Shown here in pieces: positions 33,878 to 45,922 of a DNA stretch of 64,000 bases. The notes beneath the pieces are model-generated. The model had not been told where the DNA came from. It saw only the letters and a list, made by a program, of their open reading frames with translations, and ran no database searches. Source of the stretch: Roridomyces roridus (lineage: Eukaryota; Basidiomycota; Agaricomycetes; Agaricales; Mycenaceae); assembly GCA_029378245.1 (NCBI GenBank), contig JARKIF010000034.1, positions 1 through 64,000 on the forward strand. Reading direction: 5' to 3'. Each line of letters begins with the position of its first letter. Position 1 is the stretch's first letter. A program made the translations under genes and the position numbers.

Positions 33878-33949
33878 GTCCACTGCGGCGAGGGCGTGCA
33901 GCGTGTGGGAATGACGCGCCCTTGACGCGCAGGTATGCTGTGCTTTCGG

Positions 33950-34055
33950 TGTCTCCCGTTAAGGCAGGTGTAAGGTCGTTTCCCGATAAGGCAGGTGTAA
34001 GGTCATTTCCCGTTAAGGCAGGTGCAACTTGTTTCCCCATAAGGCAGGTGTAAGG
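33950..34055. repeat. Four-unit tandem repeat, right arm
   Basis: Exact-length reverse-complement counterpart of the 14,365-14,470 array, with the core TAAGGCAGGTG. It marks the inner end of the right arm. Confidence 0.85.
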
Positions 34056-34352
34056 AAATGGCCAAACATATATAACAAACGATGCTCGCCGCTAATCCCC
34101 CATCTTCCTCCTTCTCATGGAGCGTTTCTCTCATCCTCCGCCTTTGGGCAAACATCGTCCTCGACGACGGCCTGGATAGTAGCGGTTACACAGTTCGTTT
34201 TGAACTCATCGTCTGCAGCGTTCATGCTAACCTCGCCGTTGTAGATTTCGCCCTTACTCTTCCCGCCTCGTTCCCAGGGACAATGTGCGTTGGTCGCAAG
34301 GTAATGCTTCTTCTTCGTCGTTCGCGACGCCAGTATTGACTCGCTCTTCCAG

Positions 34353-35460
34353 ATGTCCTCGAATCTCTGCGCCGATGGTTCTCAGCCTGTTGGCAACCTC
34401 TCAACTCCGCCAGCCACACCCTCCTCTCGCCGCCGCCCCCCGGACGAGACACGCGACCGAGTGACTCCAGGACGACCCTCGACGCGAAGTAGGAACTGTG
34501 GGACCTACCACTTCAGGTTAGATAGCTGCGGACTGGGTATTGGCGCGCCGCCCCCTACATGGCCAGCCTTGCCCCCGCACTCGCCCCCCCTCCTGTGGTA
34601 GGACCCTTGCCGACTGGTTTTGGGTTAGGCCAGGGCCGCGAAGTGACTAAGCCCACGATGGCCAATCCCGCCTGCTCTGATGTTCCGTTGCTCCCTCTCC
34701 CAGTTGGACTGTCGCCCTGCTCGTCGAGAAGAATCAATGTCGTCCTCACTCGTCGCCCCTTCCTCCTTCTCCCGCCTTGCTCCTCCTCCCGCTCGACGCC
34801 GCCCCCACGTCAAGCACCCCCAGCGAGATCCCAAGGCATGGAACAAGACGGGTGTCGCATACAGGACCCTGACTGTCGACGAAGACAACGATGGCGCGAC
34901 CCATCCTCCTCAGACCGCCACTGCCACTCTCAAGACCGACAGGGCCACGACGCGATGTTCAAGGTTCGGCCGTCAAGGACGCTTGGGCTGCCGCACGCCG
35001 CGGTACGTGGTCGACAGGACTCAGCAAGACGTTGGTGCGGGGGGTGGTCGCACTTTCGACTCGGGCGACGTCTTGCCGAGCAGCTGTCGGATTGGAATCG
35101 GTTTTTGGTGGGAAGAGGGGTCGTTGGGTCGCTCGTTGCAGTCCTCGTCCGCCCGTCTTTGGCCAACGCTCATCTCGCTGGTCTGGTTTTGTCACCCACT
35201 GCCCGTCGGCACCCACCTTCCTTCGCGCTTCGCCCACCAGGCACCAAGTCCTCAAGACACCCACGCCCACACGGCAACAGACACAGTCTATGCACATACT
35301 ACCTCCGCAGAACACTATCCACAAACCTACTTCCTCGATTCGTGTTGCCTCTGCTGTGCTTGCTTTTTTTTTTGCTGTCTGTCCCTTTCCTTGTGTTGGG
35401 TGGTCTCCTGTACCTTGGTCGCTGGATCGACAAATATCTTGAATATGGCATGGGCTGCGA
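34353..35460 (+). pseudogene. Gene Y, copy 2: frame-disrupted relative of copy 1
   Basis: Starts MSSNLCADGSQPVGNLSTPP as in copy 1, with the same intron ending GGCCAG before the SLAPALAPPP exon. Relative to copy 1 there is a one-base loss near 35,123 and a one-base gain near 35,159. A longer poly-T near 35,366-35,375 puts the C-terminal membrane segment (VPFLVLGGLLYLGRWIDKYL) in another frame. These changes suggest this copy is degenerating, provided the family codes for protein at all, which is itself uncertain. Confidence 0.35.
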
Positions 35461-36848
35461 ACTTGTGGGCGATGTTTTGGGGGGAGGAAGCAAGGTGCTT
35501 TATGTGGGGGGAGGGGGGCAAGAGATTGCTAGGACGATGAACCATTTGAAGAAGTTGTTTGGGGAGGAAGCTAGAAGCATCATATGTGCCAGAAAGACGA
35601 GCGCTTCCAATTATCAAACCTGTACATCACATCGAATCAACTGCGTCCTTTTTTTTTCCACCATCCCTTGTGCGAACCTGAGCTCGATGCCCAGTTAAAT
35701 CCAATAAGACCGTAAAAATAACACTGCATTGCATGGCAGTGGTATTCAAGGAGCTCCAGGGTCCAGCCGCGTGAGTCCTCAATACTTTCCATGTACTGCG
35801 ACAAAGACATTGTATTGGAACTATACAATACAAGACACGTCGGTTTGCGGTCTGATCGACTGGTTACGCTGCCCAAAGGAATGGAAAGGGAACCTTTGAG
35901 GTCTTGACGCGTAGGATGCTGAAAACGACGCGAATTGACGCGTTTAACGCGTCCAGACATGGTGAGAAGATCAAAACGCGATCACTTGCGGCTTTCTCGC
36001 TCATTTCTGAGCCAAATCCCACGGAAGTGGATTCATTCGAAAGCTGAGAGTCTGGAGAATGTAAAGAGATGATTCATACCCGAGTTTAACGTTTAACGGG
36101 CGGCCTTTGGTGAGACTAGTGGGAAACCTATTGAAAACCGGTCTCAGATGAAACACGATCCGTAGCCGAAGCACGCGTCAAGTGAGGAATTATCGACCCA
36201 GTCCCAGCGTGCACAAGGCCCTACCGACGCCTGAGATGGTTTGGAGCAACCACCGGAGGTTCCTATAAAGAAAACGCGGTCACTCTGGGGGGGGAATGAC
36301 TCATTCTCGGAACCTAGAGACTGCAAAAAGCTGACCCTGACCCGAGTTGAACGGATGACCTCCTGGAATTTCCTTTTCTGGAATCAGGCGTTATAGCCAC
36401 TAAATCGGCCGGTGGGAATGTACGTGGGTAGCGTTGGGCTAGCGTCCCAGATGGGAGGAAGGATGAGAGTAGGTAGATGAAGGGAAATCTGTAATCTGGA
36501 AGACAATTTCTGGCCCGCGGATAAGTATCGAAAATCTTGTGGGGGGTTTCTGCAGGCTAGCGAAAACCGGGTCGAGGAGGGATGTACCAAACCCGGACGC
36601 AGCAGGAGAAAAAAAATTGCCAATGCGAGAGGGAAAGGGAGAACTACGTTGAGGAGGCAAGCTTCAAAATTGATCTGATCCGCGTGCCGAGGCGGGACAT
36701 TTCCACTAATTATCTTATCTACAACGTACGCCGCCTCGCAAGCTCGGCTTGCCTTGGTTCACACATACAGGAGCGTCCAGTCACGGTGAAGTATGATCAT
36801 CCATATCCATCATTTCCTCTTCGCCGCTTTAGACCGCTCATTCCACTT
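35461..36848. other. Arm remainder and start of the extra segment; no gene seen
   Basis: Up to about 35,980 the sequence still matches the left arm (12,440-12,950). From there to gene Z nothing is supported: open frames are short and poorly placed. The junction near 35,980 (GATCACTTGCGGC) resembles the GATCACTCGCACTTTGCGGC seen at the left-arm break near 12,370, so the break may have occurred between related short sequences. Confidence 0.4.
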
Positions 36849-39800
36849 CTACAAAGAAAGCCTCAGAAACTGAAAAAAAAAGAATGAAAAAAAAGAACAA
36901 ACTTCAATTTCAGACTCGGGGAGACTGGCCCAAGCTGCCTTAAACCGGCCACGAGTAGCCCCGCGTTGCGTTTTTACCCACTCTTTGCCGAACAAGTTTC
37001 TATCCGAAAGGTATGTATGAGGTCCACGAAAAATGGAAAGACAGACGCACTTTGGGGTGTTGCTGTTCCCTGGCCGGTATCTGGAATTGTCTGAAGGCGC
37101 GGCCTTGGGCTTCTTGCCGGTTGCGGCTCGTCTTGCCTTATCGTCTTGCGTCTGGACGTCCCAATCGATCTCGCGACGAAGATCCAGCCACCAATGCCGA
37201 GAGTAAAGAGGCGGGAGGTCGAGAATTGTGTTGACTTTTTGATATAACCGATACTCGCAGTCTGAAATGCGAGGACCGTCACCGTCGCAGATAGTGCAAT
37301 TTCTCGCCTTTGGCAGCGCATAGTCCTTGTTACCACGCCCCGTCCCAGCTCCCTTCTTCGTGACACCAGCTGCGAGGAAAAAGTGGGCACGATTGCCGGT
37401 GCCTGGAGCGCCTCGACAAACAACCATGAAGACCGTCTCGCGGTCTGTGGAACTCGCGTCAGGATCGGGATTACGAAATAGAACAGGTAACAAACCTTTT
37501 TTCATTACTCTCATGAGATTGGCCGAGGTTTTTGACTTCCAGACACTGGGTAGACCCGCAACGAAATCCTGATCGCACTGGTTCTTTTCTAGCAGAATCG
37601 AGTCAACGGCGAGCGTCAAAGGTAGTCATGGTCGTTCTGCCTGTCCGCGAGAACGAAGACGGTCCCTTCAACCTCGTCTATAGCGGAAATGGCTTCGTAG
37701 TCGAGAGGGAAATCAACCAAAGCAGCCTCGAGTTCGTCATCATACCAACTGGCGTCGATAATATCTTGAACTCGAATTTCGACAAGGTTGAGTGCGTTTA
37801 GCGAAAAGTGACTCCGGATGTCGGGCCGTCGGAGCATATCATGCACATACAGCGGGCGCTCCACGGTGGGGAAATTCTCCACCGTAATAGGCCAGGGACC
37901 CTCCGTGGATCCAACACACTGGTGGGTTCCATTGGTGTTGCGGGTAAATACGGTGGAACCGCATCCCTCACATGTTGTCACGCGCGGTGATGCGAGCGAT
38001 ATACCGCATTTGAACTTGTCGAGCTTGGCCGCGTCCTTAATGAGTTCCTCGATGTGTTCCCAGAAGTAGATGCGATGAACTCCCGGGTTGTTCTTGAGCA
38101 GCCGGTCGATGAATGCAGCAATGCGGGCCTTGACCCGATCGTTGGCTTCTGCGCTCCGACCACGAGTGTTGGCAGAGCGCACGATGTCGACGTCGTCGTC
38201 GAGACAAAGGAACCTTGTTTGCCAAGCAAGGGTACCCATCGGGTACCTGTAGTTGCCGTAGAGGGGAAAGCCGCCGAAGCTGATGGCGTCATTATGCTTG
38301 GCCAAAAGCCGCTCCATCTGAGCCTGCCGGGCTTCACCCTTGGGTGCGGTCAGCTCCCCTCGCGGCCGATCCATCCCTCCACGGTCCTCACTCTCCAACC
38401 AACGATCGTGCATCGTCTTCGCTGAGATGATGGAACGTAGAAAGCCATAGGTTTGTTCCATATCCCTCAACACCGCCTTCGCCTTCTGGAGGTTCTCGAG
38501 CACGCCGTCCTTGGCCAACAGCCGACGTGCCTCCTCGATACATGTGTTGAGCCACGTTTCGCGCGTCGACGGGTCTTGAAGGTCAGGAGGAGAGTTGCGC
38601 AAGGCCGTCGAGACCACGCGTTGAGCCGTTTCCTCTACAGCACGGGTATGGCACATGACTGTCCACCGCGGACCAGCGAGTACGGGGTCGTACTTGAAGC
38701 TCCCGAAATGGAGCTTGACGATCCAAATGGCGATGTGCGCTGTATTCGGGCCAAACCGGACGATGCACATCTCGCCCACCATGTCGTTGAACTGTGCGCC
38801 CTGCAGGGAAGGCCCACGACCTCGAGGAAAGCGACGACGAAAATCAGGCGGGGAAACACCGTCCATGAAAGCGGCGTGGCCGTCGTCTCCGAAGTATGTC
38901 CACACCTCGACAAGGTGACGGGCTTTGAGTGCGGCAGCAACAGGGGTGGACTGGGTGGTGATTATGAGGGGGGACATCTCGATAAGAATACGGGAAAGAT
39001 AGATGGCGTGGAGCCAGTACTCGTCGTGTTCAAGTACGAGGCGCCAGAAATCGACGTACGGGCCAACGTACTGCGCGAGAGTATCGGTGGAAAGGGTGCC
39101 CGTCATCGGGATGTTGGGATAGAAGAGATGGCGAAGATGACGGTCTTCGCGAGGGCCAGTACCCAGCTTCACCGATCATGGCCTCGAGGTTGATATCTTT
39201 TATTATCTCGACAGTACCAACCTCGCCTTTGCAGAGTCTGACAACATCTGCAATGTTGCTCTTGACCTGGGCCAAAGCCGAGTCGGAGATGCAGAGGGTG
39301 TTGGAGGGTTCCGAGTTGGTGGGACCCGTGAGCGTCTCGAGCTCGTCGTCGATGAAGGCAGACAGCCTCTCGCTCAAATCATGATTCTCTTCTTGCCCGA
39401 AAGGAAAGAGATCCGCTGGGAGAAGTTCGCGCAAAGCGTCGAGGTACCGAGTGATCTCCGGCGGCACGAGGAAAATCGGCTGAACGCCACCCGGAGCAGA
39501 ATTCAGCGCCGTCGGTCCCAGCATGGCACGGATGATTCGCTCTTGTTGACTGATCCGAGGAGTGGTGCGAACGGCGCGTTCGTCTGGGACGTTGACCGCG
39601 ATGTCGGGGATATCGTATGTCACGATCTTTGATTCCAGTTCCGGGTTGGACTTGAGGAAGTTGATTATAAACACAGGGCTCCTATTCAGGATGTCGTCGA
39701 CCACTCGTGCACCAGGCGCCTTGACAGCGCTGATGCCGGTGTAGCCCAGGGTAATCTGCTTCCCAGCGCGTCGCGCGCCTCGTAGCACAGTAGCACCTGC

Positions 39801-41625
39801 GTTCTCCTCGACGTGTTTGCAAAACTGGGCGATGGCGTCTTCGAGGCCAAAGACTTTCATCGTGGCAGTAAAGTCGCGGAAGACGTCTGCCAGGTCTTCG
39901 CCGAGCAGCAAAAGACGGATGACCGTGGAGGGTGCTTCAGCGGGGTACGCGTCCAGGTACGCCCGCAGCGCTCGGAACACCTCTTCAGTGCGGAGACGGA
40001 TGAGCCGGATATAATGGGCACATTTGTTGACAGGAGAGGGGCCGTCGGCCTTGCTTTCAACCAGGATCTTGTCTTTGATGAACGGCCGAGGGTCCCAGCC
40101 CGAGGGATCCTTGACTATCGCCCCAAACATTTCCATCACCGGGTCGGGAAACTCCTTCCAGACAGCTTCAGTAGCGGGAATTTGCTCGTGGCCCTCACGA
40201 ACAAAATACGCGTTCACCGTTGCTTGCACGAGTTCGCGAGCGGAAAGATGTTGGCTGCGGTCAACGCAATCGACGACGCCGGTCTTGGATGCCACGTGAT
40301 GGTTAAAGACGGACCCCCACACACGGACGATCACGTCGGTGCGTTCTTGTCCCTTTGCCCAACGCTTCGCCTCCGCGATTTCAGGATTCACTTTGGCTTT
40401 TGCTACATTTTGTTCTCGCCGTTTCGCCTGCGACAGAACAGTCAGGATGGACAGGCATCGCAGCTAGGGGAAAACGCACATTGACCGCATCTTTATCAGA
40501 ACTTGTCGGCTTCTCAATCTTTTGCTTTTTCTTCCGGGGTACCTTCTGCAAGAAATGTTGGAAAAAACGGGAATGGCATCAAGGAAGTCTTACCTTGCAA
40601 GCACCTTCATCGTCCTCATCTTCCTCTGGTTCGTCCTCGCCTGCAGACTCGTCTTCTTCGTCATTCGCGTCCCAGTCATCGTCCCCGTCCTGCGCATACA
40701 TGAGAACAACATTTGCAGAACGTCGAAAGACATACCTCGTCGGACTCCACTTCCGCGCGCTTTCGCTTCGAAGTACTTGCGACAGGAACCGAGGCAGCAC
40801 TCTACGTGGCCGTGAGTTTACTACGCCTGAAAAGAGCGAAATCAAATTACATCGGTGCCTCTGACGCGGATTTTCTTGGACTGGGGACGAAGAATGAGTA
40901 CTGCGGCGGATTGGCGAAAGGGATGGGTTTTACCACCGGCGCGGACTTGCTTTCCGAGGACTGCTGGATGATTTGAGCGTCGTGGATGCAAGGCTTGAGC
41001 AGAGAAACTTACGCGTCGCTTCGTGCCTCTGGCCTTGGCTGCACCCTTGGCCGGTTTCGAGACCGCCCGTCCTTTACCCTGATGCTCATGAGGGACGAGA
41101 AAGATCGGGAGTGATGAATACTCACCTTGGACCGGGACTTTGGTGCCTCGTCGTCTTCCTCGTCCCCAGAAGACTCTTGGTCTTCCCAATCGTCAGCGTC
41201 GTCGGCTTGATGATTTTCCTGCGCATATATTCAATGAAAAAGGAAGTTTGACGCGCAGAGAAGAACACACCTTCTCAATCCCTACAACCTTCGTCCTCTT
41301 GGAAGGGAGCTGGTCGCAGCAGAATGAATGGAAGTAGAGGGAAAGGATGGATTCCCACCTCTGTCGCGTCTTCATCGCGCCGTCTGGTCGAGGAAGAGCC
41401 GCTCTATGCGTCCTTCAGTCCACGGCCACTGGATATAGGGAGATTGACTTACGCTGGGGCCTGCAACGCGGGTCTGCTGCGCCTGGGGCTCACGGATTAG
41501 AGATGGGACGCGTCAGGAAAGGAGGATTGTACCGGGGCGCCTTTCGCGGGCTAATGGCTGGAATGAGCGTGGATTTGAGCCGAAAGCGACCAACTTACAG
41601 GTCTTTTGGAGGAGGAAGAGGCCAT
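36849..41625 (-). CDS. Gene Z: long uncharacterised nuclear-type protein in the extra segment
   Basis: The likely start is 41,625 (MASSSSKRP, then a GTAAGT donor). Several small exons encode acidic and basic disordered sequence: DDADDWEDQESSGDE, GKGRAVSKPAKGAAKARGTK, KPIPFANPPQYSFFVPSPRK, WDANDEEDESAGEDEPEED and the NLS-like KVPRKKKQKIEKP. A large globular region follows: NPEIAEAKRWAKGQERTDVI, KLGTGPREDRHLRHLFYPNI and QYVGPYVDFWRLVLEHDEYW. Cys pairs occur in CEGCGSTVFTRNTNGTHQC and NCTICDGDGPRISDC. The C-terminus is basic, stop at 36,849. The frame must change near 39,170 and near 37,620 without an obvious intron, so it may be broken, or split into two genes. Over 1,000 residues. No family recognised; a role linked to mobile DNA is possible from location only. 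Confidence 0.5.
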
Positions 41626-42639
41626 GGGGAGGGAGGAAAGAAAGAAAGATGAATTGGGAGGACGAGGAAAGGGAAGAGGGCCAAATCACGGTTTCCCACC
41701 TGTCCTTTCTTGGACGTGACGTAGAAGTTCGCGGTGATTCCCCAAAAGGATCTCTGTAATCCCCGACGAGACTTTCAGCTGCTTCATCGGGACCCGAGTA
41801 GAACTCAGGCACGCAACAAATCGTCAATTATTTAATTTTTGCAAACCGTACTGGAGGCAACGACGCCTGGGCCATTCCGGTGGTGGACACGCGAAGACAG
41901 AGATAGTATGCTACATTATTGTATTAGTCCTCTGCAAGTCCCCTGTTCGCTCTCAGCATTTTGGAATCAATTCGGGACAGAATTACTCACCGACGAGAAT
42001 CTTCTTCAGTAGCTATTTCTTCGCGAGCTGGCCAGCTACTACTTGATTTTCTCAGCATCCGTAGAGATGAAAATCTGGCCAAAAAAGCCCACGCGTGCAG
42101 TGCGAACGGCGCGTTGTGATTGTATTCAACTGTCTCCCGGGTTATCTATAGGACGAAAGACTGCAGGAGCATGAAGAAGGATGAAACGAATCAAAGGCAA
42201 GACTGACCGACCTTTTTCTCCCAAGAACCAGCGCTCTAGGGTCATCTATCTGCATGCGAGCGGTGAGAAGAGATGACCTTGTGGACGCAGAATACTCACA
42301 GATAGTACACAAAAAGGCGACCGGCCATCCAACACGAAGTGGAGGCATCCATGACGATGCCAGGGATGGTAGGAAAACACCGAGAAACTGAGGAACGCCG
42401 TCTACTCGCAGAGCATGAGTGGAACGAGAAAGTAGTCAGTCACATGCATGTGGGAAACAGGACTTGATTCTGCGGTTGATGCGAGTCTTCCCGTTTCTTC
42501 TCCGCCTCGGCCCTCGAGTTGGTATCCTCTCCCCGTTCTTTGCGTAACTGGTTGGCAAGTCGAATATAAGGCTAGCTCACTGGCAGCAAACGGGCAAGAT
42601 GTGCCAATAACCCCATGCGCTCCCAGTGTCAGCGGACTA
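41626..42639. other. Intergenic sequence upstream of gene Z
   Basis: About 1 kb with no supported gene. It presumably contains the gene Z promoter. Short open frames here lack good splice sites and are not repeated elsewhere in the window. Confidence 0.4.
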
Positions 42640-43134
42640 GGGGTAGCGACGGAGTTGTCGATGCTGGAGTGGCACATGCAGAGACGGCCAGGCCCCAGCC
42701 TTCCATTTTGAGTGGCACATACAAGACGGCCAGACGAAGATGGGCGTAGGAACGGAGAATCTCACATCAATTACAACACAAGGAAAACAATTCAATTCAA
42801 GTCAATGCACGCTTACTTGCTTTCACGCGTTTTTCACGCTCCTTGCACGATCTCGCGCAGGACCTTCTTTCAATCTGAATATTCCATCTCGGCCGGAATT
42901 TGGAAAGCGACGTGAACGCGGAACAGTCGTAATGTGGCGGTGTGATCAAGCATCCCGCCATCGTTCGCGCATTCCCAAAGCTCCTCCCGCTCTCTCACCT
43001 TGCTCCCACTTGTCAACATGTATCCTGGTCCTTCTGCACACCCCATTTGAAGTAACCTTTGCTGAGCACCGATGTCACAACAACATTGTGATCACTGACT
43101 CCCCGCTTCCTCTTGACTTTCCCCTTCCCCCTCA
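42640..43134. repeat. Diverged third copy of the arm's non-coding block
   Basis: Sequence from about 42,660 (TGCTGGAGTGGCACATGCAG, GACGGCCAGACGAAGATGGG, AATCTCACATCAATTACAAC) follows the left-arm block at 11,815-12,420 in the same orientation, with many changes. A close copy lies just beyond in reverse orientation (43,515-44,160). Together they form a loose local palindrome centred near 43.5 kb, at the outer edge of the extra segment. Confidence 0.6.
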
Positions 43135-43217
43135 GGAGCTATAGTTCAGTGGTAGAACGTGAGATTCCAGTTATCAACGGGTACCTCAAGGTCGTCCGTT
43201 CAATCCGGGCTGGCTTC
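43135..43217 (+). tRNA. tRNA-Trp (CCA)-like gene with short intron
   Basis: The 83 bp fold as a tRNA: 7 bp acceptor stem (GGAGCTA with TGGCTTC, two G-U pairs), D arm GTTC/GAAC, and T arm GTCCG with loop TTCAATC and CGGGC. The A box TAGTTCAGTGG and a B-box-like GTTCAATCC are present, and a pol III terminator of seven T residues follows at once. The anticodon loop reads TTCCAG, giving CCA (Trp), with an apparent 12-nt intron after position 37 (43,171-43,182). One anticodon-stem pair (A31/C39) is mismatched, so it may be a decayed gene or the intron limits may differ. It lies near the edge of the extra segment. Confidence 0.6.
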
Positions 43218-44527
43218 AATTTTTTTCCAATCCCTCGGGCAAGATTTCATGCGGGGAAGGGCCCAACATCATCATTTTGCATTCCAACACTTGATTCCTC
43301 GAACTAGACACGGTTGCTGTCGCCTCCAGTCCTTCCTTTTCTTGCTCCGAAATCCAAGTCACTCGGGTATAAATTACCGTTACAGGCTACCGTCGACGTC
43401 TACACAATATATACCTCAAATATTCAGCTTCAGATTTTCCCCTTCCTTCCGGAAGGATTTTATGCGGGACGGCAGCAACGGGCCTTCTCTGAACGGGGGA
43501 GGGGCAGAGAGGGAGGAAGGGGAGGTCGGAGGAAGGTCGCGAGGAAGCAGGGAGGCCGCAAAGTTCGAGTGATCACAGTGTTGTGGTTTGTTGTGGTGGC
43601 GCTGCTCAGTAAGGGTCTCGAGATTGCGGAGCGGCGAAGAGGGGAGGCCAGGAAGAAGTTGGAAGAAGGGGGAGGTCGGGAGGAAGTGCGGAAAGCAAGT
43701 GATCACAAATGTTTTTGTTGGTTGCGAAGGCGGCGCTCAGCAGGGAAGGATGAGAGGGAAGGGGTGGAAAGGGCCAGGATAGGTCTGGAGAAGTGGGAGC
43801 AAAGTGGGAGCAACGAGGGAGGGAGGGGAGGGAGGGGAGGGCGGTGATGGTTGAGTGATGGTTGAGTGATGGATCATGGCGGGATGCAACATAAAACTGC
43901 TACATCACACTGAGAATTGTGATTCACTGTTCAGTTCAGACGCAAAGAACATGGGAAGAGCCAGCGGAACTTTGTACCAGCCTGAGGCAGAGCATTGAAG
44001 AAAGGTGGATGAATTGCTGTCTTTTGTGTTGTGATTGATCTGATCTGATTTGAGATTCTCTGTTACTTACGCCCATCTTCGTGAAGTTCGTCTGGCCGTC
44101 TACTCAAATTCTCAAAATGGAAGGCTGTGACCTGGCCATCTCTGCACTCCAGCATGGACAACCTCTTCGCTCCCAGTCCACTTGGGAGTACAAGGGGCGC
44201 CGAAGTTGACACATCTTATCTGTGACCTGAGCATGGCTACCTCGCGCTCCCCGCCATTACCGTGAGACGATACGTGCACAATGTTCGTGTGCCTCACCGC
44301 TCGTACTCGACAGCCAGCACGATAGGGTCTAGACCAATGGTGCAGACTTGGAAAAGTTTGGGATTCTTGAAACCCAAGCCTCCCCGACGCCAGGTAGCTC
44401 ACGCAGCGCTACGATCGCTACTCTACATTGACTCTGCCTCTAAACGTGTAGCGTGCTCGATAAATTCGAATTCAATGGCTAAGGAGTATACACACCCGCT
44501 CCTCTGCGCACATCCAGAAGACCCCCT
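43218..44527. repeat. Conserved non-coding block of the inverted repeat (right)
   Basis: From about 43,515 on this is the reverse complement of 11,444-12,430, ending at the stop of gene X copy 2. From 43,218 to 43,515 it is extra-segment sequence, with a duplicated motif of the type ATTTYATGCGGG (near 43,243 and 43,457). No gene is supported. Confidence 0.55.
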
Positions 44528-45749
44528 TCAAGTCTTGTTTCTCGTCCGGCGCTCGTCGTCTGCTAGAAGTTTGTCGACCATCTCACGTACACGGCCCATC
44601 CCTCGAACGCGCTGTCCAAGAATTAATCGACTGGGAGGAAAATCTGCCGAACACTCACCCTGACACCACCGCATTTCACCGTCCTCGGGCGGCGGAAAAC
44701 GTCTGTGCTCAAGGGGGGCTTACCAACGAGGTGATAATTGCTTGCATTCAAGGCTGAAGGAGATGGAGACTTTCCCGAAGTTGCCGGTGTCGGACTCGGA
44801 GGTTTTACGCGGGCTTCCTCCAGTGCATGGAAAACGAATGGAGGGTTGTCGATGGGTGCTTCGGCATCGGGTTCTAGCAGTCGACAAACATGGTGGACTC
44901 CCTGTCTTGTCAGGAGATGTGTATTCCTGTAACAGACAGCTCTGAGAGTCTCGTTGTCACCAGGAGTGCGATACCACGAGTTGTAAAACAAGGAACCCTC
45001 TGTATTCAGACCATTAGTCGGTTAGGGTAGTGCAAGAACATAACGCACCGTTGGAATCGGAGAGATCCAGAATACAATCGAATTCCACCACAGTTTTCCA
45101 CAACCATTGATGGACTCCCTCCACGCCTTCACCTCGGCCTTTCAGCTCCTTGTATTTTTCTGGGGTGTATGTTGCTTCTATAGGATTGCTCTAAACAAGT
45201 TGATGTGAGATCAAGAATAGCCAGAGTCAAAGGAATACTGACCGCCATCCACACCACATGCAACAATTCACGAAAAAATGCGACAACTGTGGCAAAATCA
45301 CAGTACCGAAGTTCTGTGAGGTCGTCTTCTGAGCAATTAGGCAAAGTGACACGGAGTCGAGCCGTTTCAACGATGTCTGCGTGCTCCAGTGTGAAGCATA
45401 GGGTGGGCATTTGTTCGTGATGAAGAGATTTGCCTACAGGGGCGAAGCATATGGTCTTTGACCTCTCACCGGTTTCGGTCTCATCTTCGAGAAAGACGCG
45501 AAAGGGAGTTTTCAGAGCGGCCAGATAGGTCCGGAGTCTCGAGTCGTCAACGGGGCCTGGGTAGTCCTTGTAATTTCGGAATGGCAACCAGAATGGCTCG
45601 CGAAGTTGTTTCCCGAGCCTGGTATTGCTCAGGAGAGCACTCCAGATGGCGTCCACTAGCACCGGGATTCGGGACTGCTTGGTGTGCGCAAGGCCCTCGG
45701 AAAAGGAAACGGTGGGCGCGGTTTGGGATGCAGGTGGGTAGATCGTCAT
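44528..45749 (-). CDS. Gene X, copy 2: unrecognised intracellular protein
   Basis: Mirror copy of 10,218-11,443, with the same four exons and stop. It starts MTIYPPASQTAPTVSFSEGL at 45,749. Differences from copy 1 are scattered substitutions (for example EERPK-type Pro to Ser, His to Arg, Asn to Asp) and one in-frame 3-base change near 45,290 (AFFRELLHVVW here, AFSIRELGHVVW in copy 1). The frame is intact. It is divergent from GFA copy 2 with 173 bp between starts. Function unknown. Confidence 0.7.
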
Positions 45750-45922
45750 AAAGAACAGGTGATGACTCGGAAAGGAGAGCGCAAAGACAGGGGCAACAAT
45801 TGAACGGCGAGTTTCGCCGAGATCCACCGTAAGTATGCACATCGCAGGAGAAATACGCGTCGAAGAACGTGCGTCGAGCGACGAGTCGGAGACAAACAAG
45901 AGTCACTCGCGCGCCTGCCGCC

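Noticed and set aside
39172..39172. Separate gene starting at 39,172 within gene Z
   Set aside because: No ATG is present there (GTG only), and the sequence continues the upstream globular region, so a frame break or intron within one gene is more likely.
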